In this document: positions 17,555 through 27,432 of the stretch, in pieces
Layout: each line of letters opens with the position of its first letter
Position numbering within the stretch: the first letter of the stretch is position 1
Source: Microbulbifer agarilyticus
Lineage (GTDB): Bacteria > Pseudomonadota > Gammaproteobacteria > Pseudomonadales > Cellvibrionaceae
Length of the DNA stretch: 64,000 nucleotides
NCBI RefSeq assembly: GCF_020171345.1
Contig: NZ_JAIUZM010000004.1
Location: forward strand, 124,001-188,000
Direction of reading: 5' to 3'
Made by a program: the position numbers and the translations under genes
The notes under the pieces: generated by a model
Databases searched by the model: none
The model's input: the letters and a program-made list of their open reading frames with translations, nothing else
What the model was told of the DNA's origin: nothing

Positions 17555-17968
17555 TTAGCCGGCGAGTCTTGTAGTCACAGGGGCAGTACTTGCCGGGCTA
17601 GGCATGCTCAGGCGAGCTTTTTTGTGCGGGGTCGGTTTGCCGTCCGCATCCAGGGCCACAAACACGATTCGGTCGACGCGCACGATCAGCTCGCGAGTCT
17701 GTTTGTTTCGCATCTCACAGTGTACGGTCAGGGAGGTGCGGCCAACGTCGGTCACCTCGAAGCCGAATTCCACAATATCTCCGCAGACCGCCGAGCTGAC
17801 GAAGTCGATTTCCGACATCAGCTTGGTCACGATATTGGCGGTGCCCATCTGGCACCCGGCGAAAATCGCCGCTTCCTCATCTATCCACGCCAGTGCCTGG
17901 CCGCCAAACAGACGTTGTGCAGGGTTCAGGTCGCCGGGTTTTACGAAATGACGTGAGTAGTACTTCAT
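17555..17968 (-). CDS. Acyl-CoA thioesterase, hotdog fold (YciA-like)
   Basis: 137-residue single-hotdog thioesterase. The pattern NPAQRLFGGQALAWIDEEAAIFA is the family active-site region (Asn-…-GG-…-D/E), followed by the conserved VDFVSSAVCGDIVEF-like strand. It hydrolyses acyl-CoA; YciA members prefer short to medium chains. Monocistronic by appearance, sharing a terminator with the convergent usp gene. Confidence 0.85.
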   Translation of the reverse strand: MKYYSRHFVKPGDLNPAQRLFGGQALAWIDEEAAIFAGCQMGTANIVTKLMSEIDFVSSAVCGDIVEFGFEVTDVGRTSLTVHCEMRNKQTRELIVRVDRIVFVALDADGKPTPHKKARLSMPSPASTAPVTTRLAG

Positions 17969-18405
17969 GTGCTGTTACCTCTTTGGTTACCACTTGGCCG
18001 GGGCGGGAAGCGTGCCGCGCTCCATTGCGGCCCCACCCAACGACTCCACACAGCATCTGCATTAACTGTGCCAAGAGTTCTGGCTACTCAAAGATGGCTC
18101 GAAATGGGCTGGGGGTTTACGGTTTGCGAAATTATCTGGGGGAAAGGGGGGATACTCGGGCGTCCAAACTGGTCATTTGTGTTCAAAAATTGTGCAGGTC
18201 GCACTCGAGTGGGGCGAGCGACGCGAGTCAATATTGGCTAAATTGGCCGCGATACCCGAAATATTGGCCATGAAATTCCCGATCCGTGACCTCGCACTAT
18301 GGGCGTTGCCGGCGACACGCTTTAGAATGTCCCGCTTTATGGCCGACCGGTCGGCTAGCTACGCAAGAACAGACGTTCGAAGAATTACCCAACGGAGAGC
18401 CCGGC
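17969..18405. other. Divergent intergenic region upstream of fabV
   Basis: About 440 bases. The part next to fabV contains repeated ATTGGC/ATTGGCC words (18232-18272) and the 14-bp perfect palindrome at 18342-18355. I could not define a convincing -35/-10 pair and saw no small gene. Confidence 0.4.
18342..18355. promoter_or_regulatory. Perfect 14-bp palindrome before fabV
   Basis: GCCGACCGGTCGGC, centred 57 bases before the fabV start. Its length and ACCGGT core resemble operators of TetR-family repressors. No regulator gene is adjacent, so the protein is unknown. Confidence 0.45.
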
Positions 18406-19584
18406 ATGATTATCCAGCCGAAAGTTCGCGGATTCATCTGTACCAACGCCCACCCGCAAGGCTGTGCCGCCAACGTGCGCGAGCAGATCGAATACATCAA
18501 ATCCCAGCCCGCTATCGAAGACGGCCCGAAAAACGTCCTCGTGGTTGGCGCATCCACCGGTTACGGTCTCGCTTCGCGCATTACCGCAGCCTTCGGTTGT
18601 GGCGCAAACACCCTGGGGGTGTTCTTTGAAAAGCCCCCCACCGAGAAGCGCACCGCGTCTGCCGGTTACTACAACTCTGCCGCGTTCGAGCAGGAAGCGC
18701 ACAAAGCCGGCCTGTACGCCAAGAGCATTAATGGCGATGCCTTCTCCGATGAGATAAAGGCGCAGGCGATCGACATGATCAAGCAGGACCTGGGCAAAAT
18801 CGACCTGGTTATCTACAGTCTCGCGTCTCCGCGCCGCACGGATCCGAAAACCGGCGAACTGTACAGCTCGGTACTGAAGCCGATTGGCGAGTCCTATACC
18901 GCCAAGAACCTCAACACCGACAAGTTGGAAATCTCCGATATCAGTGTTGACCCGGCGAACGAAGAAGAAATTGCCGCGACCGTTAAGGTGATGGGCGGTG
19001 AAGACTGGGAACTGTGGATGCAGGCCCTGGGTGAAGCCGGTGTTCTGGCGGACGATTGTAAGACCGTTGCCTACACCTATATCGGTGAGAAACTCACCTG
19101 GCCGATCTACGGTCACGCCACCATCGGCAAGGCGAAGGAAGATCTCGACCGCGCCGCCAAGGCCATCAGTGACAGCGGCAGCGCCAGTGCGAATGTTGCC
19201 GTACTGAAGGCGCTGGTTACTCAGTCCAGTTCCGCAATTCCTGTTATGCCGCTGTATATCTCCCTGGTATACAAGGTGATGAAAGAAGAGGGCACCCACG
19301 AAGGTTGTATCGAGCAGTTGTACCGCCTCTACACCGAGGGCCTGTACACGGATACGCCGCGTCTCGATGACGTGAATCGTTTCCGCATGGATGACAAGGA
19401 GCTGCGTGCGGAAACCCAGGCGAAAATCGAGAAACTGTGGCCCGAAGTGACCGAGGAAAACCTGTTCCAGCTGACCGATTACAAAGGCTACAGCGACGAT
19501 TTCCTCAAGCTGTTCGGGTTTGGGGTAAACGGCGTTGATTACGCAGCCGAGACCAGCCCGGTGGTGGAAGCGGACTTCAAGTAA
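18406..19584 (+). CDS. fabV: Trans-2-enoyl-ACP reductase FabV
   Basis: NADH-dependent enoyl-ACP reductase catalysing the last step of each fatty acid elongation cycle; FabV enzymes are known to be insensitive to triclosan. 392 residues, close to the family's ~400. Visible features are the cofactor-binding stretch [15 protein letters not shown] (about 45-59) and the FabV-type catalytic spacing Tyr235-x8-Lys244 in [11 protein letters not shown]. The start [10 protein letters not shown] at 18406 is the family N-terminus, with GGAGAG about 9 bases upstream. No other enoyl-ACP reductase is in the window. Confidence 0.95.
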   Translation: MIIQPKVRGFICTNAHPQGCAANVREQIEYIKSQPAIEDGPKNVLVVGASTGYGLASRITAAFGCGANTLGVFFEKPPTEKRTASAGYYNSAAFEQEAHKAGLYAKSINGDAFSDEIKAQAIDMIKQDLGKIDLVIYSLASPRRTDPKTGELYSSVLKPIGESYTAKNLNTDKLEISDISVDPANEEEIAATVKVMGGEDWELWMQALGEAGVLADDCKTVAYTYIGEKLTWPIYGHATIGKAKEDLDRAAKAISDSGSASANVAVLKALVTQSSSAIPVMPLYISLVYKVMKEEGTHEGCIEQLYRLYTEGLYTDTPRLDDVNRFRMDDKELRAETQAKIEKLWPEVTEENLFQLTDYKGYSDDFLKLFGFGVNGVDYAAETSPVVEADFK

Positions 19585-19605
19585 GCGCGCTCAACCGTAC
19601 AGAAT

Positions 19606-19632
19606 AAACGCCGGGCAATTGCCCGGCGTTTT
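19606..19632. terminator. Terminator after fabV
   Basis: AAAACGCCGGGCAA/TTGCCCGGCGTTTT palindrome (13 bp each side) followed by T-rich sequence, 22 bases after the fabV stop. Confidence 0.88.
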
Positions 19633-19674
19633 CGTTTTATACTCGCGTACTTTTGACTGCGCAGGAGAAGTTGC

Positions 19675-20718
19675 ATGGAAACTCGCAAGCTCGGAAAAAC
19701 CGACCTCGAGGTGAGCAAGATCTGTCTCGGAACCATGACGTTTGGTGAGCAGAACTCCCAGGACGATGCATTTGCACAGCTGGATTACGCGACAGAGCAC
19801 GGCGTGAACTTTATCGACTGTGCGGAAATGTACCCGGTACCACCCCGCCCGGAAACCTGCGGCCGCACCGAAGAATTTATCGGTAACTGGCTGCAGCAGC
19901 GCGGCAAGCGTGAGCAAGTGGTGCTGGCAACCAAAGTGACCGGACGCGGGGCGGCGAACTCGGGTGTTGGTCATGTCCGTGGCGGCCCACGTCTGGACCG
20001 CGCCCAAATTCTCAAGGCGTGTGATGATTCGCTGGCGCGGCTGAAGACGGATTACATCGATCTGTATCAGGTGCACTGGCCAGAGCGGCAGGCCAACTTC
20101 TTCGGCAAGCTGGGTTATCAGCACGGCGATGATGACGGCGTGGAGATTTCGGAGACCCTGTCCGCTCTGCAGGAACTGGTTGCCGCGGGTAAGGTGCGCC
20201 ACATCGGCCTGTCCAATGAAACGCCCTGGGGCATGCACCGGTATCTGCGCCTGGCCGCCCACGGTAACAAACCCCGGGTGGCCTCGATCCAGAACCCGTA
20301 CAGTTTGTTGAACCGCACGTTTGAGGTGGGCCTGGCGGAAATGGCCATCCGCGAGCAGTGTGGGTTACTCGCCTATTCGCCCCTCGGCTTCGGCACCTTG
20401 AGCGGCAAATACCTGGATGGCGCCCAACCCGAAGGCGCGCGCCTTACCTTGTTCGAACGCTTCCAGCGCTATACCGGCGAGCGCGCCGTCGCAGCCACCG
20501 AGGCCTATGTGGCACTGGCGCGGGAATTTGGGCTGGACCCGGCGCAAATGGCTCTGGCGTTTGTTACCCAGCAGCCGTTTGTCACCAGCAATATCATCGG
20601 CGCGACTACGCTCGCGCAGCTGCAAAGCAATATTGCCAGTGCGGAGCTGGTATTGGACGACGAGTTGCTGACGGCAATTAATGAAATTCACAACGGGAAC
20701 CCGAATCCTGCGCCATAG
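19675..20718 (+). CDS. tas: NADP(H)-dependent aldo-keto reductase (Tas-like)
   Basis: 347-residue aldo-keto reductase, the same length as E. coli Tas. Signatures are LGKTDLEVSKICLGTMTFGEQN at the N-terminus, the catalytic Asp-Tyr region (NFIDCAEMYPVP), DYIDLYQVHWPER, and the C-terminal cofactor loop ending in SNIIGATTLAQLQSNI. A (TIM) barrel oxidoreductase of broad carbonyl specificity; the physiological substrate is unknown. GGAGAAG about 7 bases upstream supports ATG 19675. Single gene between two terminators. Confidence 0.88.
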   Translation: METRKLGKTDLEVSKICLGTMTFGEQNSQDDAFAQLDYATEHGVNFIDCAEMYPVPPRPETCGRTEEFIGNWLQQRGKREQVVLATKVTGRGAANSGVGHVRGGPRLDRAQILKACDDSLARLKTDYIDLYQVHWPERQANFFGKLGYQHGDDDGVEISETLSALQELVAAGKVRHIGLSNETPWGMHRYLRLAAHGNKPRVASIQNPYSLLNRTFEVGLAEMAIREQCGLLAYSPLGFGTLSGKYLDGAQPEGARLTLFERFQRYTGERAVAATEAYVALAREFGLDPAQMALAFVTQQPFVTSNIIGATTLAQLQSNIASAELVLDDELLTAINEIHNGNPNPAP

Positions 20719-20745
20719 AATCGAATCTTTTGGTGCGGGTGATAA

Positions 20746-20777
20746 AAAGAGGGCTGCCATTTCTGGCAGCCCTCTTT
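20746..20777. terminator. Bidirectional terminator, aldo-keto reductase / TonB receptor
   Basis: AAAGAGGGCTGCCA, TTTC, TGGCAGCCCTCTTT: a 14-bp perfect stem between convergent genes. Confidence 0.92.
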
Positions 20778-20810
20778 GGGTTTGGCTTACCTGCAAGCAG
20801 GGATTAGCGG

Positions 20811-23447
20811 TTAGAACTGGTAGGTTGAGGAGAGGTAGGCAAAACGTCCCTGACCACTGTGGATTGTTGGGGTAAAGCCCATAAAGTCGGAGTAGTCGAA
20901 CGGTGGCTCCTCATCGAACAGGTTGGTGACACCAAGGGTCACAGTAATCTTTTCAAAACCGAAGTAATTTACCGTGGTGTCTACAGTGGTCATGGAGTCG
21001 ATGTCGCTCATGCCTGGCTGCTGCACGGACGCGTCTTGAGCAAAGCTGTCGATATAGTTCACCGCAAGCCGTGCGCCCAGGTCGCCGCGGCTCCAGTCAA
21101 CTGCTCCGGTCCAGCGCCATTCTGGCTGTTCATAATCCCCTTCCGTAAGGTTGACGCGCAGGCCTCCGTCCACGTCGGGGCGCAGGTCCTCGTACTCCAG
21201 CACGTAATTCATTACGTAGGACAAGGTGAAACTGCCGAGGTTACTGTCCAGGTTGTAACGCAGGTCCAGGTCCAGGCCGGAGGTGTTGAGGTCGCCAAGG
21301 TTCTGGAAGGAGTCGTTGATGGTCACCACCTCACCCGGGTCGTTAGGATCCGATGATGGGAGTCGAACAACGACATTCGGATCGTCGCCAAAGTTGCTGA
21401 ATACAAACTGGGTATCCGAATCGATGATATTTTCGATTTCGTAGTGGTAGTAATCCAGCGAGGCCGTAAAACTGTCGCTCAGGTTGACGATGACACCGAG
21501 ATTGTAGCTCTCGGATTCTTCTGGCCCCAAGTCTGGGTTGCCTTCGAAAACAGCTGTGTATTCCTGAGGTTCACAGGCCTTGTTGACATTGCCCACCGCA
21601 TCGCAGCGTATGGTGTCTACGAGGTTTGGCGATTCATCCGTGCGGCCCAAACCCAGTTGAGAAAGCGACGGCGCGCGGAAGGCCGTGCCCCAGGAACCGC
21701 GCAGGCTAAGGCTGTCCAGGGGGGACCACAGGAAGGATACCTTGGGGTCCGTGGTGGTACCGAAATCGCTGTAGTCTTCGTGGCGCACCGCGAGCTGCAT
21801 TTCAAAGTTGTCGCCAAGTGGCGCCGCCAGTTCTGCAAACAGCGCAGTGTTGTCCCGGCTGCCGTTTGCCTGGGTAGCCTCGGTGCCAAAAATATCGCCA
21901 CGCACGAACTGGTCATCCGGGTTGTCGCTGATGCTGTCTCTGCGGTGCTCAACCCCCAGTGCAAGCATCATGTCGCCACTGGGCATGGCCAGCACGGGTC
22001 CAGAGATTTGTGCATCGTAAGAGCGGGTGGTGGACTTGCCCACACGAGTGGTAGTGGTCTCGATGTAGGCCAGTGCCTCGGCGGTATTGCTGGAGGGTTC
22101 AAAGGGGTTCCAAAGCCCGCTGTCGATGGCCTCCTGGATACGACGGGAGTTGGGGAAACCGTCCACGCCGCGCTCAACCGCGTCGCTCTTGATGTAGCTG
22201 TAGGCGGCTTCCCAGCTCCAGCTGCCCAGCTCGCCTTCGAGGCCCAGCACGCTGCGGAAGTAATCCGAGTCCACCTCTTTCTGGCGATTGCCGATATCCA
22301 CGGTACGCCGGCGCATGGTCAAGTCCTGGCCGAAGAAGGGGTGCGTGGGGTTCCCGGCGAATGGGTGGTTGGGATTGTCGCCGGCCATAAACAGTTCGTT
22401 GAAACTGGGGCTGCCGGCGCCTTTTACTGTGGTTTTGGCGTTCTGCCCGCTCAGCTCCACAAAGGCTTCCAGGTTGTCCGACAGGGTGTATGTGCCGAGA
22501 TAGTTGTAACTGAGTCGTTCGGTGGAGGGCACCATGGTCATGTGTGGCGCGTAGTCATAGCGGCACAGGTTGTTGGCGGTGTCTATGTCCTCGGCTGCGC
22601 AAACGTCGTTGCCGAAGGTATCCGGCAGGCGATTGGTGGGGTCTGATGCGAGGGCAATGGTTCCCGGAATGCCCGAGGAACTGCGGAAATCCGTGGCAAA
22701 GGGGTCGTTCGGGCGCGCCGCGGCCTGGTTGGCCGTTCTGGAATAGCGGCGATCCGCATAGAGCAGCTCTTCGCGATTAAAGTAATCAACGATAAAGGTA
22801 TGGCTGCTGTTGTCGGTGGTATTGCCCCATACCATGCTGATATTGCTTTCCTCGCCGCCACCGGCGCTGGTACCGCCAATCTTGCCGGAGATTTCGAGGC
22901 CGTCGAAATCGTCGCGTAGAATGACGTTGATGACGCCGGCGATGGCATCGGAACCGTAAGTGGCGGAGGCGCCGTCTTTAAGAATGTCCACCCGCTTGAT
23001 TGCGGCGAGGGGAATATTGTTGATATCCACGAAGGCGGTATCGATGTTTTTGGCGAAGGGGCTCACGGATACACGGCGGCCATTCACCAGGATCAGAGTC
23101 GAGTCCGCCCCCAGTCCGCGCAGGGAAACCGAGGAGCCCCCATTGGCGGTGTCGTCGCTGCTATTGGCCTGAGTGGAGAAGGTGCCCTGGCCTGAAATGG
23201 GCAGCCGGGCAAACAGGCCGATCAGGTCGGTGACTCCGGTATTGGCGATATCTTCCGCAGTCAGGCTGGCCACGGGAGAGGGGCCGTCCATTGCTGCACG
23301 CTTGATGTGCGAGCCGGTCACTTCTACCAGCTCCATTTCCCCCTCTTGGGCGTCACTCTGTGCGCTTTGCGCGAAAACCTGGACTGAGGCCAGTGTTGCA
23401 GCAATACCGAATGCGATAGGCGTTTTTTTCAAAAATCCCTTTGCCAT
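20811..23447 (-). CDS. TonB-dependent receptor (large, plug plus barrel)
   Basis: 878-residue outer-membrane receptor. A signal peptide (about 1-27, ending VFAQ) is followed by a TonB-box-like VEVTGSHI, a plug domain (about 45-165, with SLRGLGADSTLILVNGRRV and DILKDGASATYGSDAIAGVINVI) and a 22-strand-type barrel with a C-terminal aromatic (YQF). This subgroup with GSHIKR after the signal is common in marine polysaccharide and peptide users; iron or siderophore specificity is not implied. No PUL gene or regulator is adjacent, so the substrate is unknown. Confidence 0.9.
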   Translation of the reverse strand: MAKGFLKKTPIAFGIAATLASVQVFAQSAQSDAQEGEMELVEVTGSHIKRAAMDGPSPVASLTAEDIANTGVTDLIGLFARLPISGQGTFSTQANSSDDTANGGSSVSLRGLGADSTLILVNGRRVSVSPFAKNIDTAFVDINNIPLAAIKRVDILKDGASATYGSDAIAGVINVILRDDFDGLEISGKIGGTSAGGGEESNISMVWGNTTDNSSHTFIVDYFNREELLYADRRYSRTANQAAARPNDPFATDFRSSSGIPGTIALASDPTNRLPDTFGNDVCAAEDIDTANNLCRYDYAPHMTMVPSTERLSYNYLGTYTLSDNLEAFVELSGQNAKTTVKGAGSPSFNELFMAGDNPNHPFAGNPTHPFFGQDLTMRRRTVDIGNRQKEVDSDYFRSVLGLEGELGSWSWEAAYSYIKSDAVERGVDGFPNSRRIQEAIDSGLWNPFEPSSNTAEALAYIETTTTRVGKSTTRSYDAQISGPVLAMPSGDMMLALGVEHRRDSISDNPDDQFVRGDIFGTEATQANGSRDNTALFAELAAPLGDNFEMQLAVRHEDYSDFGTTTDPKVSFLWSPLDSLSLRGSWGTAFRAPSLSQLGLGRTDESPNLVDTIRCDAVGNVNKACEPQEYTAVFEGNPDLGPEESESYNLGVIVNLSDSFTASLDYYHYEIENIIDSDTQFVFSNFGDDPNVVVRLPSSDPNDPGEVVTINDSFQNLGDLNTSGLDLDLRYNLDSNLGSFTLSYVMNYVLEYEDLRPDVDGGLRVNLTEGDYEQPEWRWTGAVDWSRGDLGARLAVNYIDSFAQDASVQQPGMSDIDSMTTVDTTVNYFGFEKITVTLGVTNLFDEEPPFDYSDFMGFTPTIHSGQGRFAYLSSTYQF

Positions 23448-23725
23448 TGCAATTTTCCTCGTAATTTTTTCGTTCTATCGATGGGTTTATTTTTCTGGAT
23501 ACCGCGTTGGCCACTGTAACAACTAGCGGGCCGGGCCGAATCTGGTGATGATGGAAGTGTGATGGCTATCTCTCTACTGGCGCATAATTCGAAATATCTT
23601 GGCGTGAATTTCCATTTTTTTAGTTTTTGGTGCCGTTCCTGCAGAGTTGCCGATGAGGATAGATTGGGTGCCGTGTGCCCGCGCCTATACTCAGGGCAGG
23701 CCACATAAATCAGCAGGAGAACACC

Positions 23726-23959
23726 ATGGATATGAGAGGGCACCACACTCTGAGCGACCTCTTTGCCCAACTGGGGCTGGGGTCCGACAATGACGCGATT
23801 GAGGACTTCCTCAATAGTCACCAACTAGCGGGAGAAGAAAAGCTCACCCTGGCCACCTTCTGGAGTGATAGCCAGCGCAAGTTCTTGAGTGACGCGCTGA
23901 ATGAGGACAGCGACTGGTGCGAGGTGGTCGACGAGCTCGACGCTATGTTGCGTCATTGA
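23726..23959 (+). CDS. DUF2789-family protein
   Basis: 77-residue protein beginning MDMRGHHTLSDLFAQLGL and ending EVVDELDAMLRH, the pattern of the DUF2789 family. Acidic, soluble and probably all helical; function unknown. AGGAGA lies 6 bases before ATG 23726, which decides the start over the longer upstream frame. Confidence 0.8.
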   Translation: MDMRGHHTLSDLFAQLGLGSDNDAIEDFLNSHQLAGEEKLTLATFWSDSQRKFLSDALNEDSDWCEVVDELDAMLRH

Positions 23960-24181
23960 GCGGTCTGGTACTTTACCTTCCCTAATCTCTCTAATGGCTC
24001 CGCTCGGGGTGCTTAGCGTGTTTGGGACGGGTTTGGTTTTCACGAACTCCATTTTGTGACCCAACAGAAGGGTTTGTTCAACGGGTATATCCGCTGGCGG
24101 GGTGCGGAGCTATAATGCGCCGCATTCCTCCTGCCGCTGCGGTGGCCGGGACTCCATTCCCTGATCGCAATTACCCGTTTT

Positions 24182-25138
24182 ATGGAAAAACCCCATTTTC
24201 GCGCCGCCCTGCTGCACCCGCGTTACTGGTTCACCTGGACCCTCTTTGGAATCTGGTATCTGGTGGCCCAGCTGCCCTATCGCTGGCAAATCGCCATGGG
24301 CCGCGCCCTTGGCGGGCTGATGCTGCGCTTTGCCGATGACCGCCGACAGATTGCCGAGCGCAATCTGGCCCTGTGTTTTCCCGAGCTATCCCCTGCCGAG
24401 CGCGAGCAGCTGCTGCGGCGCAACTTTGCCTCGAATGGTATTGCGCTGATGGAGGCGGGCATGGCCTGGTTCCGCTCCCCGCGCTGGCTGCGTCGCCGCT
24501 TCACGATCGAGGGCCTGGAGCACCTGCAGGAGCCGCAGAGCCAGGGGCAGGGCATCGTGCTGATGGCCATGCATTTCACCACGTTGGAGATGGGTGCGGC
24601 CTTTATGAGCATGAGCCATTCGGTGGATGGCATGTATCGGCCACACAAGAACCCGGTATACGACTATATGCAGCGTAAAGGCCGCGAGCGTCACAGCGAA
24701 GAGTCCAATGTGCTGCAGCGCAAGGATGTGCGCGGCATGTTGCGCGCGCTGCAACGTGGTCGCGCGGTCTGGTACGCGCCGGACCAGGACTACGGCATCA
24801 AGCAGGGCGTGTTTGCGCCGCTGTTCGGCGTCCCGGCGGCAACGGTAACCGGTACTTCTCGATTTGCGCGGGTTGGCCGCGCCAAGGTCGTGCCCTATAC
24901 GGTGACGCGCCTGGAGGATAAAGGTATCTATCAGGTCAAGGTCTTCCCGGCGATTGACGAGATACCCTCCGGTGATGAGTACCAGGACGCGGTGCTGGTG
25001 AATGAGTTCGTCGAGGCCCGCATGCGCGAAAACCCCTCGCAGTACATGTGGGTGCACCGTCGCTTCAAAACCCGTCCCGAGGGTGAGGAAAGTTTCTACC
25101 CGCCGCGTAAAAAGCGGCGCAAAAAGCGCAAAAAATAA
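24182..25138 (+). CDS. lpxL: Lipid A biosynthesis acyltransferase (LpxL/HtrB-like)
   Basis: Inner-membrane acyltransferase that adds a secondary acyl chain (typically laurate) to the Kdo2-lipid IVA precursor. 318 residues with one N-terminal transmembrane segment (about 17-35). The catalytic HxxxxE motif is His131-FTTL-Glu136, and the family blocks VDGMYRPHKNP and WYAPDQDYG are present. The C-terminus is strikingly basic (KKRRKKRKK). A TATAAT element at 24111-24116 may be its -10 box. No Shine-Dalgarno precedes ATG 24182. LpxL versus LpxM cannot be fully separated by eye. Confidence 0.87.
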   Translation: MEKPHFRAALLHPRYWFTWTLFGIWYLVAQLPYRWQIAMGRALGGLMLRFADDRRQIAERNLALCFPELSPAEREQLLRRNFASNGIALMEAGMAWFRSPRWLRRRFTIEGLEHLQEPQSQGQGIVLMAMHFTTLEMGAAFMSMSHSVDGMYRPHKNPVYDYMQRKGRERHSEESNVLQRKDVRGMLRALQRGRAVWYAPDQDYGIKQGVFAPLFGVPAATVTGTSRFARVGRAKVVPYTVTRLEDKGIYQVKVFPAIDEIPSGDEYQDAVLVNEFVEARMRENPSQYMWVHRRFKTRPEGEESFYPPRKKRRKKRKK

Positions 25139-25275
25139 CCAGTTTTGGTGGTGTCGGCTTCTGTTCCAGTGGATGACTTTTTTGCGCTGGCATCCAACCT
25201 GCCCGCTAAGTAACATACCGCATTCTATTTTTGGTGGTATTAACCGGCTCGCGGCCGGTTAGAGAAGGAGTTGCA

Positions 25276-26151
25276 ATGATTTCCGGCAGTATGGTGGCGC
25301 TCGCCACACCCATGTATGCAGATGGCAGCCTGGATTGGGACAAACTGCACGACTTGGTGGAGTGGCACATAGAGCAGGGCACCCGTGCTCTGGTGGCCGT
25401 AGGAACCACAGGCGAGTCTGCAACTCTCGATGTACACGAGCATCTGGAAGTCATTCGCCGGGTCGTGGATCAGGTTGCCGGGCGCATTCCGGTGATCGCG
25501 GGTACTGGCGCCAACTCCACCACCGAAGCCATCGAGCTGACCGCCACCGCGGCAAAATGTGGTGCCGATGCCTGCCTGCTGGTGACCCCTTACTACAACA
25601 AGCCGACTCAGGAAGGCCTGTACCTGCACTTCAAGGCAGTGGCGAAGGCCGTCAACATTCCTCAGATTCTCTACAATGTGCCCGGGCGTACCGCCGTGGA
25701 TATGCTGCCGGAAACCGTTGCACGCCTGAGCTCGGTAGCCAATATCGTGGGTATCAAAGAAGCGACTGGCGACCTGGAGCGGGCTCGCGCGGTAATTGAT
25801 CTGGTACCGGAAGACTTTGCTGTCTACTCTGGTGACGATGCCACCGCAGCGGAACTGATTTTGATGGGTGGTCACGGCAACATCAGTGTTACCGCCAACG
25901 TTGCTCCTGCCGCAGTCGCGCAAATGTGTGAGGCTGCCCTGGCTGGAGACGCCGAAACCGCCCGCGCAATCAATCAACGTATCGAACAATTGCACAAAAC
26001 ACTGTTTGTGGAGTCCAACCCCATACCGGTTAAATGGGCACTGAAAGAAATGGGCCGTATCGATAGCGGAATCCGTCTGCCTTTGACCGAGCTGTCCGCC
26101 GAACATCACGGTGTAGTGCGCGATGCGCTGCGCAGTGCGGGTGTGCTCTGA
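25276..26151 (+). CDS. dapA: 4-hydroxy-tetrahydrodipicolinate synthase
   Basis: Condenses pyruvate and aspartate semialdehyde, the first committed step to meso-DAP and lysine. 291 residues. The Schiff-base Lys161 lies in GIKEATGD, with Tyr133 of ILYNVPGRT and the triad residue in GTTGESATL. Start ATG 25276 has GAAGGAG 7 bases upstream and gives the standard [13 protein letters not shown]. First gene of the conserved gammaproteobacterial order dapA-bamC-MBL hydrolase. Confidence 0.97.
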   Translation: MISGSMVALATPMYADGSLDWDKLHDLVEWHIEQGTRALVAVGTTGESATLDVHEHLEVIRRVVDQVAGRIPVIAGTGANSTTEAIELTATAAKCGADACLLVTPYYNKPTQEGLYLHFKAVAKAVNIPQILYNVPGRTAVDMLPETVARLSSVANIVGIKEATGDLERARAVIDLVPEDFAVYSGDDATAAELILMGGHGNISVTANVAPAAVAQMCEAALAGDAETARAINQRIEQLHKTLFVESNPIPVKWALKEMGRIDSGIRLPLTELSAEHHGVVRDALRSAGVL

Positions 26152-26252
26152 CAGCGACAAGACGGTTGGCTGAGACCCGAGACATCGGATTTACGCAAGG
26201 CCAGCGTAACTGGATAAAACGCGATCGCGACTGATTCGACAAGGTACGAATA

Positions 26253-27416
26253 ATGACAAAATTGACCACCGGAGCGCTGCTGTGCGCTGTGGTTTCTACT
26301 CTCAGTGGCTGTGGTATTTTCGGCAATGATGGGTATTTCCGCGACCGCGGAGACGACTACCAAATGGCCAACAGCCTGCCACCCCTGCGCATGCCCGCCG
26401 GCATTACCGAGAAGCCCCAGGAAGAGCTTTACGAAGTGCCGACCATTGCCGGTGATGTGGAGCGCGGAGAATTCGTTGTTCCACGTCCCCAGGCTCTGAA
26501 CGTCAACGTGGGCCTGGATCGGGTGAAAATTCAAAAGCTGGGCAGCCGTCGCTGGGTGCTGGTGAATCAGCCGCCGGATGAAGTCTGGCCGCAATTGCAT
26601 TACTTCCTGCGTACCACCGGCCTGCAGCTGGCGATGTCCGACGCGGGTTCTGGCACCATGGAAACCACCTGGCTGACCTTTGGCGAAAGCCCGGAAACCA
26701 AAGACAAGTACCGTTTGCAGGTCGAGTCCGGAGTGCAACCGGACACCACGGAAATTCATGTGCGTCACCTGTCCGCGCCGATGTCTGCCCCGGCCAGTGA
26801 GGCGGTTACCTGGCCGGCCCAGTCCAGCAGCGCGGAGCGTGAAGGCTGGATGATCGACGAGATGTCCACCGCGCTGGCCACAGATGCCGCCGGCACCTCC
26901 GCCTCCCTCGTGGCGCAGGCCGTTGGTGGTGGCAAGGTCAAGGTTCAGGTGATGGAGCCTGCCGGTCAGGAGCCGTTTGTGGCGCTTGATCTGGCAATGA
27001 ATCGTGCGCGTGCCACCGTTGCCCACGCGCTGAATACCGGCGCCTATCGCCTGCATAAAGAAGATGCGGATCAGGGCGTTTACTACGTCACCTTCGACCC
27101 GGACCGCGAGCTTTCCGAGGAAGATGAAGGATGGTTCTCCAGCTGGCGTTCCGGCAGAGGGGAAGACAAGATTGCGCAGGCTGCCGATGGCTACAGCCTG
27201 GAGCAGGTATTGGCGAATGTTGATCCGAGCGCGCAATTGTTTGCCGGCATCCCCGGCGTTGGCGGTGCTCCGGCGTCAGATATCCCCGGATACCTGGTGG
27301 TGATGCGTCAGGTAGGTGAATCCGTGCAGGTGCGCGTGCGCTCTACCCGTGGCAAACCGCTTTCCCGCGCCAGAGCCTCCGAGCTGCTGATGGCGATCCG
27401 CCAGAACCTGATCTGA
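26253..27416 (+). CDS. bamC: Outer-membrane assembly lipoprotein BamC
   Basis: 387-residue lipoprotein of the BAM complex that inserts beta-barrel proteins into the outer membrane. Lipobox LSGC at about residue 20 is followed by the unstructured N-terminal segment with YQMANSLPPLRMPAG that binds BamD, then two helix-grip domains (about 90-215 and 285-387). Located directly after dapA, as in E. coli and pseudomonads. Part of one operon with the following metallo-hydrolase (16-base gap). Confidence 0.92.
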   Translation: MTKLTTGALLCAVVSTLSGCGIFGNDGYFRDRGDDYQMANSLPPLRMPAGITEKPQEELYEVPTIAGDVERGEFVVPRPQALNVNVGLDRVKIQKLGSRRWVLVNQPPDEVWPQLHYFLRTTGLQLAMSDAGSGTMETTWLTFGESPETKDKYRLQVESGVQPDTTEIHVRHLSAPMSAPASEAVTWPAQSSSAEREGWMIDEMSTALATDAAGTSASLVAQAVGGGKVKVQVMEPAGQEPFVALDLAMNRARATVAHALNTGAYRLHKEDADQGVYYVTFDPDRELSEEDEGWFSSWRSGRGEDKIAQAADGYSLEQVLANVDPSAQLFAGIPGVGGAPASDIPGYLVVMRQVGESVQVRVRSTRGKPLSRARASELLMAIRQNLI

Positions 27417-27432
27417 CGGAAACTGTAACGAC

